From: Bacteroidota bacterium
GTDB taxonomy: Bacteria > Bacteroidota > Bacteroidia > Flavobacteriales_D > JABDKJ01
NCBI GenBank assembly: GCA_027621335.1
Contig: JAQCAN010000050.1
Location: 1 to 11,873 of the forward strand
DNA: 11,873 nucleotides
Direction of reading: 5' to 3'
The notes beneath the pieces were generated by a model. It did no database searches. It saw nothing but the letters and a program-made list of their open reading frames with translations, and was not told the origin of the DNA. A program made the translations under genes and the position numbers. Below, piece after piece: positions 1-7,203 of this stretch. Positions within the stretch are counted from its first letter, which is position 1; every line of letters starts with the position of its first letter.

Positions 1-1
1 G

Positions 2-928
2 GACAGTGTGGACGTGCAACCCATACGCACTCCTTCGGCCATGAATTCTGCCTATCAGATGGTCATGCTCTGGAATGGACAGTTCGGAGGGACAGGGCCT
101 AACGTGGGGACAGAAGCGCAATGGACACCGGGCACCCCGAAAGAAACCAATGAATTGGGCTTTGAAGGCATTGAGACCCAGGCCATTGCCGGCTTGAAAG
201 TCCATCGCATGGAGATCGATGAGGAACTTATGCAGTCTTTAGGCTATTTCACCAAATTCAATGAGGTATTCAGTGATCGGCCTGAAGCGGAGCGTTGTAC
301 CAAGGAAACAGCTGGTTTGGCCATAGCCGCTTATGAACGGACGCTTCTCGCGAACAGAGCACCCTTCCAACTCTGGCTCCGAGGGTACACCCAAGCGATG
401 TCAGAACAAGAGAAGATAGGTGCCATCCACTTCTTTGAAACGGCTCAATGTGGCAATTGCCATATGGGACCAGCGCTGAATAGCATGGCCTTTCACGGCT
501 ATGGGATGCTGAATCTGAGCGATAACGACCTAAACATCATCAACCGAAATGAGAATGCTTCAGAGAATAGGGGCCGAGGAGGATTCACGGGGAATCCCGC
601 AGATAATTACAAATTCAAAGTCCCTCAGCTCTATAACCTCTTAAGCAGTCCTCATTATGGCCATGGAGGTAATTTCCATAGCATTTCGGAGGTTGTGGAC
701 TATAAGAATCAAGGGGTCAAAGAGAATATGGAGGTGCCTGATGGACAATTGGCTCCTGATTTCCAGCCCCTTGGATTGACTGAGAACCAAGTGGAGGCCA
801 TCACAGCTTTCCTTAGCACAGGCTTGTACGATGCTGAATTGCAGCGCTATACCCCTGTCTCGATTCCTTCAGGGAACTGTTTTCCAAATAACGATACACC
901 CTCCAGGCAAGACTTAGGCTGCGAATGA
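2..928 (+). CDS. di-heme cytochrome c peroxidase family protein, 5' truncated by window edge
   Basis: The frame is open to the left edge, so the first usable codon, GTG at 8, is probably internal. What remains matches the C-terminal two thirds of the bacterial CcpA/MauG family, periplasmic proteins that reduce hydrogen peroxide with electrons from cytochrome c. An RTPSAMN...WNGQ segment near the left edge corresponds to the RNTP...N...W-DG stretch that follows the first heme site, so the first CxxCH and the signal peptide lie outside the window. The second heme site is CGNCH at 449-463. The usual PYMHDG axial-ligand segment is replaced by SPHYGHGG at 647-670, with no methionine. The end, containing SIPSGNCFPNND, is typical of Bacteroidota peroxidases. 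It stops with TGA and a strong terminator follows. Family is secure; the exact substrate is not. Confidence 0.9.
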   Translation, partial: DSVDVQPIRTPSAMNSAYQMVMLWNGQFGGTGPNVGTEAQWTPGTPKETNELGFEGIETQAIAGLKVHRMEIDEELMQSLGYFTKFNEVFSDRPEAERCTKETAGLAIAAYERTLLANRAPFQLWLRGYTQAMSEQEKIGAIHFFETAQCGNCHMGPALNSMAFHGYGMLNLSDNDLNIINRNENASENRGRGGFTGNPADNYKFKVPQLYNLLSSPHYGHGGNFHSISEVVDYKNQGVKENMEVPDGQLAPDFQPLGLTENQVEAITAFLSTGLYDAELQRYTPVSIPSGNCFPNNDTPSRQDLGCE

Positions 929-936
929 TGGAATTT

Positions 937-962
937 GGCGTCTTAATTAGGCGTCTTAATTA
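937..962. repeat. perfect 13-bp tandem duplication
   Basis: GGCGTCTTAATTA occurs at 937-949 and again, immediately adjacent, at 950-962. It sits between the peroxidase stop codon and the terminator stem. The second copy supplies the TAA stop (956-958, minus strand) of the convergent small membrane protein gene. It looks like a replication-slippage duplication. Confidence 0.85.
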
Positions 963-1177
963 AAGGTGCTCCTTCCTGAGCACCTTTTTTTGTCCTTGAA
1001 GAAGATGGACCTAAGAATCAGTCTGAAGAGAAGGATAAAAGGAAACCCGTGCTGGAAGGTGTCCCACCAATCAATGGCTGCCATTCCATGGCCTCCACCA
1101 AGTATCCATTTGAGCTTTCCCCAGATATGGGGTTCAGGGAAGAATGGCGCAAGGCCTAATGTCAAGCACAGAAGCAT
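956..1177 (-). CDS. small membrane protein of the short 'RND transporter'-labelled family; 5' end interrupted
   Basis: A 73-residue frame. The segment LTLGLAPFFPEPHIWGKL and the later IDWWDTFQHGFPF segment recall a family of about 60-70 residue bacterial proteins that databases often label 'RND transporter', although they are far too short to be RND pumps. A hydrophobic segment lies at the N-terminus and another at about residues 45-58. The ATG at 1177 starts in the middle of the first hydrophobic stretch. The same frame extends upstream to an ATG at 1210 that overlaps the end of the thioredoxin gene, giving MRKLIDD, an in-frame TAG at 1187-1189, then KLV and the ATG at 1177. The natural gene probably began at 1210. 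The last 11 or so residues (KKRCSGRSTFN) are encoded by the terminator hairpin of the peroxidase gene. Function unknown. Confidence 0.6.
   Translation of the reverse strand: MLLCLTLGLAPFFPEPHIWGKLKWILGGGHGMAAIDWWDTFQHGFPFILLFRLILRSIFFKDKKRCSGRSTFN
962..991 (+). terminator. intrinsic terminator after the peroxidase gene
   Basis: The stem AAAGGTGCTC (962-971) pairs with GAGCACCTTT (978-987) around a 6-base loop, and the T run continues to 991. That is a classical Rho-independent terminator for plus-strand transcription. Its A-rich left arm gives only a short T run on the minus strand. The hairpin lies inside the 3' end of the convergent small ORF. Confidence 0.85.
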
Positions 1178-1202
1178 GACCAGCTTCTAGTCATCGATGA
1201 GT

Positions 1203-1499
1203 TTACGCATGAGACTGAATCAACTGTTTAAGTTCTGCTGCCGGGCGAACTCCACTCTTTTTCCATAAGACCTTCCCTGCTTTGAAGAGGATGAGCATGG
1301 GCACCCCCCTCACACCATAGGCTTGGGCCGCCAGAGGATTCTTATCCACATCCACTTTCAGGATCTTTACTGAATCTCCCATCTCATGCTTCAATTCCTC
1401 AAGGATAGGCCCCATCATTTTACAAGGACCACACCATGTGGCAAAGAAATCCACTAAAACGGGGGTGTCTGAAGAAATGATGTCTTTGAAATTGGCCAT
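1203..1499 (-). CDS. trx: thioredoxin
   Basis: A 98-residue cytoplasmic thioredoxin, a little shorter than the usual 105-110 residues. The active site WCGPCK is at residues 22-27, within VDFFATWCGPCKMMGPILEEL. The buried Asp equivalent is D17 and the cis-proline is P67, in GVPM rather than the usual GVPT. It has no signal peptide, so it should reduce cytoplasmic disulfides using thioredoxin reductase. It lies between a methyltransferase gene (86 bases upstream on the minus strand) and the small membrane protein gene, whose likely original ATG at 1210 overlaps its last codons. The short N-terminus and single domain fit an accessory thioredoxin rather than the main housekeeping one. That last point is inference. 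Confidence 0.93.
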   Translation of the reverse strand: MANFKDIISSDTPVLVDFFATWCGPCKMMGPILEELKHEMGDSVKILKVDVDKNPLAAQAYGVRGVPMLILFKAGKVLWKKSGVRPAAELKQLIQSHA

Positions 1500-1585
1500 G
1501 TTATTCGATTTCTCTATGAAGCCTCAAAATCATACCATTCCTCTACCCTGACAGTGACTAAAATCACACTACCCTGTTCATATGG
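1500..1585 (-). other. intergenic spacer between methyltransferase and thioredoxin genes
   Basis: 86 bases. Read on the minus strand it contains two imperfectly similar blocks, AGGGTAG...TGTGATTTTAG and AGGGTAG...TATGATTTTGAG. No terminator hairpin or clear promoter is visible, so the thioredoxin may be co-transcribed with the upstream gene. Confidence 0.35.
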
Positions 1586-2194
1586 CTATTCTAGCACCTT
1601 CTTGACAAGGACCAGTGTTGACATCACACGTTGGTCTGCCACATTGACGGATTTCATAGGTTCCAATTCGTCCACTTCATCTTTTGACTTGAGTTGGGAC
1701 CAAAGGGCATTCGACAATAGGAAGCGTTCACTTCCATCAGGAAGGAGATATCTTCCATGTCCCAAGGATTCTACCCTCTGTGCGATACCTATATCAGAGG
1801 TCATCCGAATGAAAAGAGAGCCTTTGGGTCTGAGCACTCTTATGAGTTCATTCCACATGCCATGAAAGTGCTCTGTATCATCGGCAAAATGTAGGACCGC
1901 ATTGCATATCACATGGTCGAACTGGGCATTGGGATAAGGCATCTTGGAAACATCACACGTGGACCAATGGACCTTGGACCCTGGATATCGAGCTTTAAGA
2001 ACATCCTCTCTTTCGGCCTCTCTATCGCAGGCAGACACCTGGAAATCTTCATGAAGAAACCAATTCAGATTTCTCCCAGCACCAGCACCTGCGTCCAGTA
2101 CGTGCTGTCCAGGCACATATCGACCTTTCAGAATCTGATCGATGAGATAGATATCCATATCCTGCAATAAGACAAGTGAGGCCGGACGATACAT
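1586..2194 (-). CDS. class I SAM-dependent methyltransferase
   Basis: 202 residues with a Rossmann-type methyltransferase fold. Motif I is VLDAGAGAGRN (residues 32-42), which binds S-adenosylmethionine. An acidic residue ends the second strand (SACD, D57). Motif III-like CDVSKMPYP is at 80-88, and motif IV FDHVICNAVLHF at 92-103. It then has the ELIRVLRPKG segment typical of UbiE/Methyltransf_11-type enzymes. The substrate cannot be read from the sequence. It lacks the extra motifs of MenG/UbiE, so I do not assign it to menaquinone synthesis even though menC and menE are in the window. It begins 51 bases downstream of the dps stop on the same strand and ends 86 bases before the thioredoxin gene. 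Confidence 0.88.
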   Translation of the reverse strand: MYRPASLVLLQDMDIYLIDQILKGRYVPGQHVLDAGAGAGRNLNWFLHEDFQVSACDREAEREDVLKARYPGSKVHWSTCDVSKMPYPNAQFDHVICNAVLHFADDTEHFHGMWNELIRVLRPKGSLFIRMTSDIGIAQRVESLGHGRYLLPDGSERFLLSNALWSQLKSKDEVDELEPMKSVNVADQRVMSTLVLVKKVLE

Positions 2195-2245
2195 AGATGG
2201 TTATTAGGACAAGGGTGTACGAATATACCGAACGAACGCTCCGTA

Positions 2246-2719
2246 TTATTTCAGGTAGGCAGAATACATCCAGACCAGTTTCTCCTGTTCGCGAATGTAA
2301 TCGCTCATGAGGGCATTGGTTCCCTCATCATTCGCATCTGAAGAGAGCTCTAGAATCTCCCTTTGAAGGATGATCAGGGTTTTGAATGAGTCCACTATCC
2401 TTCCAACAGCATTCTCACCATCTGAGACCATAGGGCTTTCTTTGATCCCTGCACTCTCGAAATAGGCTGTGTAGGTATGCATCGGGGTATATCCTAAAGT
2501 AAGGATGCGCTCAGCGACTTCATCGATCTTTACGAGAAGGTTGTTATAGAGCTCCTCGAATTTCGCATGAAGTTCAAAAAACTTATCCCCCTTGATGTTC
2601 CAATGGAATCCTCTGGTATTCTGATAGAAGATGGAGTAGTCGGCCAGGAGTTCGTTGAGTTTCGTGCTGAGTTTCTGTGTTTTGGTAGAATCGAGTCCTA
2701 TTGAATTTGTTGTTTTCAT
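2246..2719 (-). CDS. dps: Dps-family DNA-binding/ferritin-like protein
   Basis: 157 residues, the normal length for Dps. These proteins form a 12-subunit shell that oxidises Fe(II) with peroxide and stores iron, protecting DNA in stress and stationary phase. The inter-subunit ferroxidase ligands have the right spacing: H39 (GFHWNIKG), H51, E55, D66 and E70 (KIDEVAERI), matching the H-x11-H-x3-D-x10-D-x3-E pattern of Dps with Glu in place of the first Asp. The N-terminal tail is short with only a few lysines, so direct DNA binding is uncertain. It is the first gene of the minus-strand run and diverges from the acyl-CoA dehydrogenase gene. I see no obvious PerR or OxyR box upstream. Confidence 0.93.
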   Translation of the reverse strand: MKTTNSIGLDSTKTQKLSTKLNELLADYSIFYQNTRGFHWNIKGDKFFELHAKFEELYNNLLVKIDEVAERILTLGYTPMHTYTAYFESAGIKESPMVSDGENAVGRIVDSFKTLIILQREILELSSDANDEGTNALMSDYIREQEKLVWMYSAYLK

Positions 2720-2913
2720 ATCATTATTTACTTTTCAACCATAAGACAGTTTCTTAATCCCCTATGGCCACTCAGATGGCAGCGATTCGGGCCAATCGGC
2801 TTATGGTATTTTAGCCCCTAAGACCTTTGGGGCCGCTGATTCCATGAAAAATTTGTCGCTACACTGCACCTCATAAAGTGGCATCTTCGCACTCACAGAA
2901 ATTTTCGAAATCC
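2720..2913. promoter_or_regulatory. divergent intergenic region between dps and acyl-CoA dehydrogenase, with hairpin
   Basis: About 190 bases separate the two start codons, and both promoters must lie here. An inverted repeat occupies 2814-2833: GCCCC at 2814-2818 pairs with GGGGC at 2829-2833, with two further A-T pairs inside. It could be an operator, an mRNA leader hairpin or chance. No match to a known regulator site was recognised. Confidence 0.4.
2826..2855 (+). promoter_or_regulatory. candidate Bacteroidota-type promoter for the acyl-CoA dehydrogenase
   Basis: TTTG at 2826-2829 is followed after 18 bases by AAAATTTG at 2848-2855. The Bacteroidota housekeeping pattern is TTTG, about 19 bases, then TAnnTTTG, so the second element differs at one defined position. 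It would place the transcript start near 2862, which favours the ATG at 2914 over the GTG at 2878 as start. The -33 element overlaps the right arm of the 2814-2833 inverted repeat. Confidence 0.35.
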
Positions 2914-4083
2914 ATGAATCATCAATTCTCCCTCAATGAGGAACAACAAGCCATTCTAGATGCAGCCGATCAGTTCGGCAGGGATGTCCTTTACCCATTG
3001 GCTGAGAAGATGGACAATGAGGAGTGGTGGCCTGAAGAGGCCTTCAAGAAGATGGCCGAATTCGGGATGCTCGGCACCACGGTCGATCCCAAGTACGGTG
3101 GAGCCGGCTTGGATTACCTGTCCAGTGGATTGATCGCCCAGGCCTTTGGCCGATGGAACCATGCCATGGCCCTCAGTTGGGTGGCCCATGACAACCTCTG
3201 TGTAGACAACCTCTATCGCAATGGAAGTGAATACTTGAAGACCAAATACCTTCCAAACCTTTGCAACGGTGAGCACATAGGATGTCTGGGCATTACGGAG
3301 CCAGGCGCTGGGAGTGACGCTCTGGGCAGTATGCGCACCTCGGCAGTGAAGGATGGAGACCATTACATCCTGAACGGCAGCAAACTTTACATAACAAACG
3401 GTCCAGTAGCTGATGTGGCACTAGTCTACGCAAAGACCGACCTCAATGCTGGAAATAAGGGCATCACAGCATTTCTGGTGGATAAAACGATGCCTGGATG
3501 GGGGACCGCCCAAAAACTCATCAAGATGGGATTTCGTGGAAGCCAGACCGCAGAATTGGTCTTTGAGAACTGCCGCGTGCCCAAAGAGAACATTGTTGGA
3601 GACGAAGGGCGCGGTCACATCGTGGTAATGAGCGGACTGGATTTCGAACGTGCCATGATCGCACCCATCTCTGTAGGGATGAGCGAAAGAGCCTTGGAAA
3701 TATCCTTGGAATTCTCCAAGGTGCGAGAGCAATTTGGCAAATCCATCTCCAGCTTTCAGATGATCCAAAGCAAACTGGCCGATATGTATGTATGGACTGA
3801 AACCAGCAAGACTTTCGTCCATAAGGTGCTCGCTGAAGCCTCTCAGGCTGAGAAGGGTCAAGGTGGACGAGGTCATATCCATATTCAGGCTGCTGCTGCT
3901 GTGATGTATGCCGCCAATATGTGCAATAAGGTCCTAGACGAGATGGTCCAGATCCATGGGGGAAATGGATACATCTGGGAATCAGAATCCAACCGACTCT
4001 ATCGAGGAAACAAGCTTTTGGAAATCGGAGCAGGGACGACCGAGGTCAGAAAGTTGATCATCAGTGCTGGCCTCCTTCGTTGA
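2914..4083 (+). CDS. acyl-CoA dehydrogenase, isovaleryl-CoA dehydrogenase-like
   Basis: 389 residues from ATG 2914. The frame also allows GTG 2878, which would add 12 unconserved residues. This FAD flavoenzyme performs alpha,beta-dehydrogenation of acyl-CoA and passes electrons to electron-transfer flavoprotein. Visible motifs are CLGITEPGAGSD and YILNGSKLYITNGP (FAD and substrate contacts), KMGFRGSQT, REQFGKSISSFQ, QIHGGNGYI, and a C-terminal IGAGTTEVRK. In medium- and short-chain enzymes the catalytic Glu sits in an EGT near that C-terminal motif. Here the position is GAGT, and a Glu instead occurs in SGLDFER (E245), the arrangement known for isovaleryl-CoA and long-chain dehydrogenases. 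This points to branched-chain (leucine) catabolism. Substrate assignment is probable rather than proven. A DUF983 gene follows after 72 bases. Confidence 0.9.
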   Translation: MNHQFSLNEEQQAILDAADQFGRDVLYPLAEKMDNEEWWPEEAFKKMAEFGMLGTTVDPKYGGAGLDYLSSGLIAQAFGRWNHAMALSWVAHDNLCVDNLYRNGSEYLKTKYLPNLCNGEHIGCLGITEPGAGSDALGSMRTSAVKDGDHYILNGSKLYITNGPVADVALVYAKTDLNAGNKGITAFLVDKTMPGWGTAQKLIKMGFRGSQTAELVFENCRVPKENIVGDEGRGHIVVMSGLDFERAMIAPISVGMSERALEISLEFSKVREQFGKSISSFQMIQSKLADMYVWTETSKTFVHKVLAEASQAEKGQGGRGHIHIQAAAAVMYAANMCNKVLDEMVQIHGGNGYIWESESNRLYRGNKLLEIGAGTTEVRKLIISAGLLR

Positions 4084-4155
4084 TTCAAGGAATCAGGTCA
4101 AATTCCGTCACTGAAGTCACTTCGTATTCAAGAGGATAAAAAGAGTTTATAGTCT

Positions 4156-4557
4156 ATGGCGTTCTTCAAAAAAGGAAATCCCCTACGTTCCATCACCACT
4201 CAGAAATGTCCTGCGTGCCAAGAAGGGGAATTCTTTGTGCATCCTCACGGCTATAGGACCAGTGAGGTCGGCACCGTCTTGGATAAATGCCCTAAGTGCG
4301 GTCAGCGCTACACCATAGAACCTGGCTTTTATTTCGGAGCGGCCTATGTCAGTTATGCGCTCAACGTGGCACTGATGGTCTCTTGCGCGGTAGCCGTTTA
4401 TGTTTTGGTTCCTGAGCCCAAGGCCCTTCATTACGTCTTTACCATTCTGGGCTTCACCTTTCTTCTTTTCCCTGGAATATTCCGTTTTTCCCGGATCATC
4501 TGGGCTACGATGTTCATTCCCTTCGGAGGGGAGAAACGCCAGTTCAATAAGGACTGA
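4156..4557 (+). CDS. DUF983 membrane protein with zinc-ribbon-like cysteines
   Basis: 133 residues. Two CPxC pairs, CPAC at 18-21 and CPKC at 45-48, form a likely zinc ribbon at the N-terminus. A conserved YTIEPGFYFGAAYVSY segment leads into a first membrane helix at about 60-82, and a second helix lies at about 92-114. The layout matches DUF983, a family of unknown function found in Bacteroidota and Alphaproteobacteria. It is 72 bases after the acyl-CoA dehydrogenase gene and 89 bases before the flavin reductase gene on the same strand, so co-transcription is possible. The gap before it holds GAAGTCACTTC, a small palindrome of unknown meaning. Confidence 0.88.
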   Translation: MAFFKKGNPLRSITTQKCPACQEGEFFVHPHGYRTSEVGTVLDKCPKCGQRYTIEPGFYFGAAYVSYALNVALMVSCAVAVYVLVPEPKALHYVFTILGFTFLLFPGIFRFSRIIWATMFIPFGGEKRQFNKD

Positions 4558-4646
4558 TTCCTCCGAGGTCTTTAGTTTTAAGAGTTTACCGTCATCGAGA
4601 GGGCTGTAGGAAACCATTCGACCATATCCCTTGTCTTTGCCCCAGT

Positions 4647-5690
4647 ATGAGCAACTTAGTACACATAACTGAAGATGACATGAAGGAGATGGACCGCATC
4701 TCCAGACTGAATCTGGTCAACTCCATTACTGGCTTCAAGCCTGCCAATCTCATAGCCACACGTTCGGAGCATGGCGTGAACAATGTCGCCATCTTCAGTT
4801 CCATCGTGCATCTGGGGTCCAATCCCCCACTCATCGGTCATGTCACACGTCCTGTCACTGTGCCCAGGCACACTTATAGCAACATCAAAGCCAATGGAGA
4901 ATACACCATCAACCACGTTCCCGAAGGATTGGAAGAGGCGGCCCACCTGACTTCGGCCAATTATCCTGAGGACTTGAGTGAATTCGAAACCTGTGGTCTG
5001 ACGCCAAGCTTTGTGAAGGGCTTCAATGCACCTATTGTCAAAGAAAGTCCAGTCTCTCTCCTGATGGAATTCCATGAAGAAGTCCCTTTATCCAATGGTA
5101 CTGTGCTCATTATTGGAAAAGTGAAGTCTGTGATCATGAAAGATGACTTTCGAGCTGAGAACGGTAGCATCGACCTATTGAGAGCCGGAACAATGGCTAT
5201 CAGCGGGCTAGATACGTATCACCCCGTATCTGAAGGTCGGAATTTCCCCTATGCCACATACGAATCTATCGAAGAGAAGGTCGAGCAGGAGGCCAAACGG
5301 CCCGATCAGGTGGTCTTTGACGAAAAGACCAAGTCCTATAATGCTTCCCTTCTCCCTTACGCTACCAATGTGGGCGCACCGGTCATCAAACCAAACGACC
5401 TTACCCACTGGAAGGCTTCGGGCGCTCATAAGATCACCCGCCATCTTCAGGCCAAGTATGAGGAATTGCGCACCGCATATGAGGAGATGACAGAACTTTT
5501 CAGGTGGAACGAGTTGGTGTATAAGGCCAAGTTCAGTTTCGAGCCTATCGCTGGTGAGACCTACCACCTTTACCGAAAGGAGGACGACTCGATATTCCTT
5601 TCCATGATCCCACCGACTAATTGGTCCAAGGAGTGCCTCGGAAGTTTCAAACTGAATTCGGACCAGATCTGGGAAAAAGTGTTAGGATAG
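4647..5690 (+). CDS. flavin reductase-like domain protein fused to a DUF2452 domain
   Basis: 347 residues, two parts. Residues 1 to about 205 resemble Bacteroidota flavin reductase-like (DIM6/NTAB) proteins: NLVNSITGFKPANLIAT, then NNVAIFSSIVHLGSNPPLIG and HTYSNIKANGEYTINHV. These bind FMN in a split-barrel fold and may use NAD(P)H. Residues from about 218 to the end (starting RPDQVVFDEKTKSYNASL, later YATNVGAPVIKPND, FSFEPIAGETYHLYR and LGSFKLNSDQIWEKV) match my memory of DUF2452, normally a separate protein of about 150 residues with eukaryotic relatives in the C1orf50 group. A linker rich in Glu and Lys (206-217) joins them. The frame is open with no stop or slippage sign. The DUF2452 function is unknown, and the fusion suggests it works with a flavin-dependent reaction. 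Confidence 0.85.
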   Translation: MSNLVHITEDDMKEMDRISRLNLVNSITGFKPANLIATRSEHGVNNVAIFSSIVHLGSNPPLIGHVTRPVTVPRHTYSNIKANGEYTINHVPEGLEEAAHLTSANYPEDLSEFETCGLTPSFVKGFNAPIVKESPVSLLMEFHEEVPLSNGTVLIIGKVKSVIMKDDFRAENGSIDLLRAGTMAISGLDTYHPVSEGRNFPYATYESIEEKVEQEAKRPDQVVFDEKTKSYNASLLPYATNVGAPVIKPNDLTHWKASGAHKITRHLQAKYEELRTAYEEMTELFRWNELVYKAKFSFEPIAGETYHLYRKEDDSIFLSMIPPTNWSKECLGSFKLNSDQIWEKVLG

Positions 5691-5764
5691 GTTAAGGTCC
5701 TGATGGTAGAATGACCTACCTGATTGGTCTATCGGGTTGAAGCACTTACTTTCATTCGCTGAAA

Positions 5765-6157
5765 ATGACGAATTCCCTCATTATGGAACACGGGCCCCTG
5801 GACCAGTTCTACCTTTCCGCTGAAGAACCTCTCCAATCGGCTCTTCTAGCCTTGCGAACAATCCTCCTAGGCTACAATGAGCATATGTGCCAATCATTGA
5901 AATGGGGCGTCCCCACCTTCTTTTACAAAGGCACTATGGCCTGCTATCTTTGGAAGAATGTGAAGAAAAACGAGCTTCCCTACATAGGTTTCAATCATGG
6001 CCCTCTCCTCTCCCACCCACAGTTGGAAAAGGAAGGTCGCAAGCTTATCAAGGTGCTTCGGTACCGGCCTGACGATGACCTCCCAGTGAAAGCCATAAAA
6101 GAAGTGCTGCAACAGATGATTGCGGTGAAGGAGAATAAAATGAGTCCCAAAAGGTGA
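5765..6157 (+). CDS. DUF1801 (YdhG-like) domain protein
   Basis: 130 residues, starting at ATG 5765 or at ATG 5783 six codons later; MEHGPLDQFY would be a natural beginning. The segment ALRTILLGYNEHMCQSLKWG, followed by VPTFFYKGTMACYLW and then LPYIGF, is the core of the DUF1801/YdhG family, small soluble proteins of unknown function with a frataxin-like fold. The C-terminal half (KLIKVLRYRPDDDLPVKAIKEV) is the usual helix-containing tail. Its TGA stop overlaps the GTG start of menC in GTGA (6154-6157), so the two are translationally coupled. This is odd company, because DUF1801 has no known link to menaquinone synthesis. Confidence 0.85.
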   Translation: MTNSLIMEHGPLDQFYLSAEEPLQSALLALRTILLGYNEHMCQSLKWGVPTFFYKGTMACYLWKNVKKNELPYIGFNHGPLLSHPQLEKEGRKLIKVLRYRPDDDLPVKAIKEVLQQMIAVKENKMSPKR

Positions 6158-7203
6158 AAGGTCGCATCGTTCCATATCGATTGAAGTTCAAGAAGCCAGC
6201 TGGGACTTCCCGAGGAACCCTAACTGAGAAACCTTCTTATTTCATCATTCTTGAAGCCGATGGAAAGCTGGGAATTGGAGAATGCGGAGTCTTTCCTGGC
6301 CTGAGCCTGGAGTGGAACAATCAGTATGAAGAAACCCTATTCAGAAGCTTGGAAGCTTGGAAGTCAGGCACACTTGACCTTCAAACGCTGAGGACTTATC
6401 CAAGCATGCTCATGGGCTGGGAAACGGCCATACGCAGTATGGAAGAGGGTGACACTTTTTTCATTTTCAACAGCTCCTTCCAACATGGTGTGCCCATTTA
6501 TATCAATGGCCTTATCTGGATGGGGGATGTGGATGACATGGCGCAGCAGATAGAAGCTCGATTGGATCAAGGTTTCAACTGCATCAAACTGAAGATAGGT
6601 GCGCTTGATTGGAGCTCTGAATTGAATCTCCTAAAGGCGATAAGGGCGCGCTTTTCTGCCCAAGAAATAGAATTAAGGGTGGATGCAAATGGAGCTTTCC
6701 GACCTGAGGAGGCCTTGGCCAAATTAGAAGCCTTGGCAGAACTAGAGGTACATTCCATCGAGCAACCTATCAAGGCTGGACAATGGGATGCCATGGCAGG
6801 TCTGTGCGCTGAAAGCCCTCTGGATATTGCTTTGGATGAGGAGCTTATCGGCATTGATTCAGTTGTAAAAAAAGAAGAACTTCTGGATACGATACAACCT
6901 AAGTATCTCATCTTGAAGCCCTCATTGGTCGGAGGTTTTCAGGGAAGTGATGAATGGATTCGCCTAGCTGATGAGCGCGATGTCCATTGGTGGGCCACGT
7001 CTGCATTAGAGTCCAACATCGGCTTGAATGCAATCGCCCAATGGGTCTCCAGCAAGCAGCCCACCCTCCCGCAGGGACTAGGCACTGGTAGTCTCTATGT
7101 GAATAATATCCCTTCTCCCCTTGAAGTGAGTGCCGGCACTCTGAAGTCAGACCTAGATAGGACATGGGACATTAAGGAATTGCTGAAAATCATGCCCTTA
7201 TGA
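6154..7203 (+). CDS. menC: o-succinylbenzoate synthase
   Basis: 349 residues of the enolase superfamily. It dehydrates SHCHC to o-succinylbenzoate, an early menaquinone step. The catalytic set is complete: KLK at K145-K147, the metal ligand D177 in RVDANG, E203 in IEQPI, D228-E229 in ALDEEL, and the second acid/base lysine K255 in LKPSLVGG. The N-terminal capping domain begins PYRLKFKKPAGTSRG and contains GIGECGVFPGLS. The start is GTG 6154 because it overlaps the previous stop, and no ATG exists before residue 85. The end overlaps menE in ATGA at 7200-7203. N-acylamino-acid racemase is an alternative reaction in this family, but the menE neighbour settles the role. Menaquinone is the only quinone in most Bacteroidota. 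Confidence 0.95.
   Translation: MKGRIVPYRLKFKKPAGTSRGTLTEKPSYFIILEADGKLGIGECGVFPGLSLEWNNQYEETLFRSLEAWKSGTLDLQTLRTYPSMLMGWETAIRSMEEGDTFFIFNSSFQHGVPIYINGLIWMGDVDDMAQQIEARLDQGFNCIKLKIGALDWSSELNLLKAIRARFSAQEIELRVDANGAFRPEEALAKLEALAELEVHSIEQPIKAGQWDAMAGLCAESPLDIALDEELIGIDSVVKKEELLDTIQPKYLILKPSLVGGFQGSDEWIRLADERDVHWWATSALESNIGLNAIAQWVSSKQPTLPQGLGTGSLYVNNIPSPLEVSAGTLKSDLDRTWDIKELLKIMPL

Noticed and set aside
966..1190. Plus-strand ORF opposite the small membrane protein gene
   Set aside because: It begins within the terminator and has no recognisable family, whereas the minus frame carries a family-like hydrophobic sequence.
1586..2194. Methyltransferase as MenG/UbiE of the menaquinone pathway
   Set aside because: It lacks specific MenG/UbiE features that I can recognise and it is not in the men operon, so only the general fold is supported.
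3421..3882. Long minus-strand ORF inside the acyl-CoA dehydrogenase gene
   Set aside because: It is a shadow of a strongly conserved gene, and its translation has no family character.
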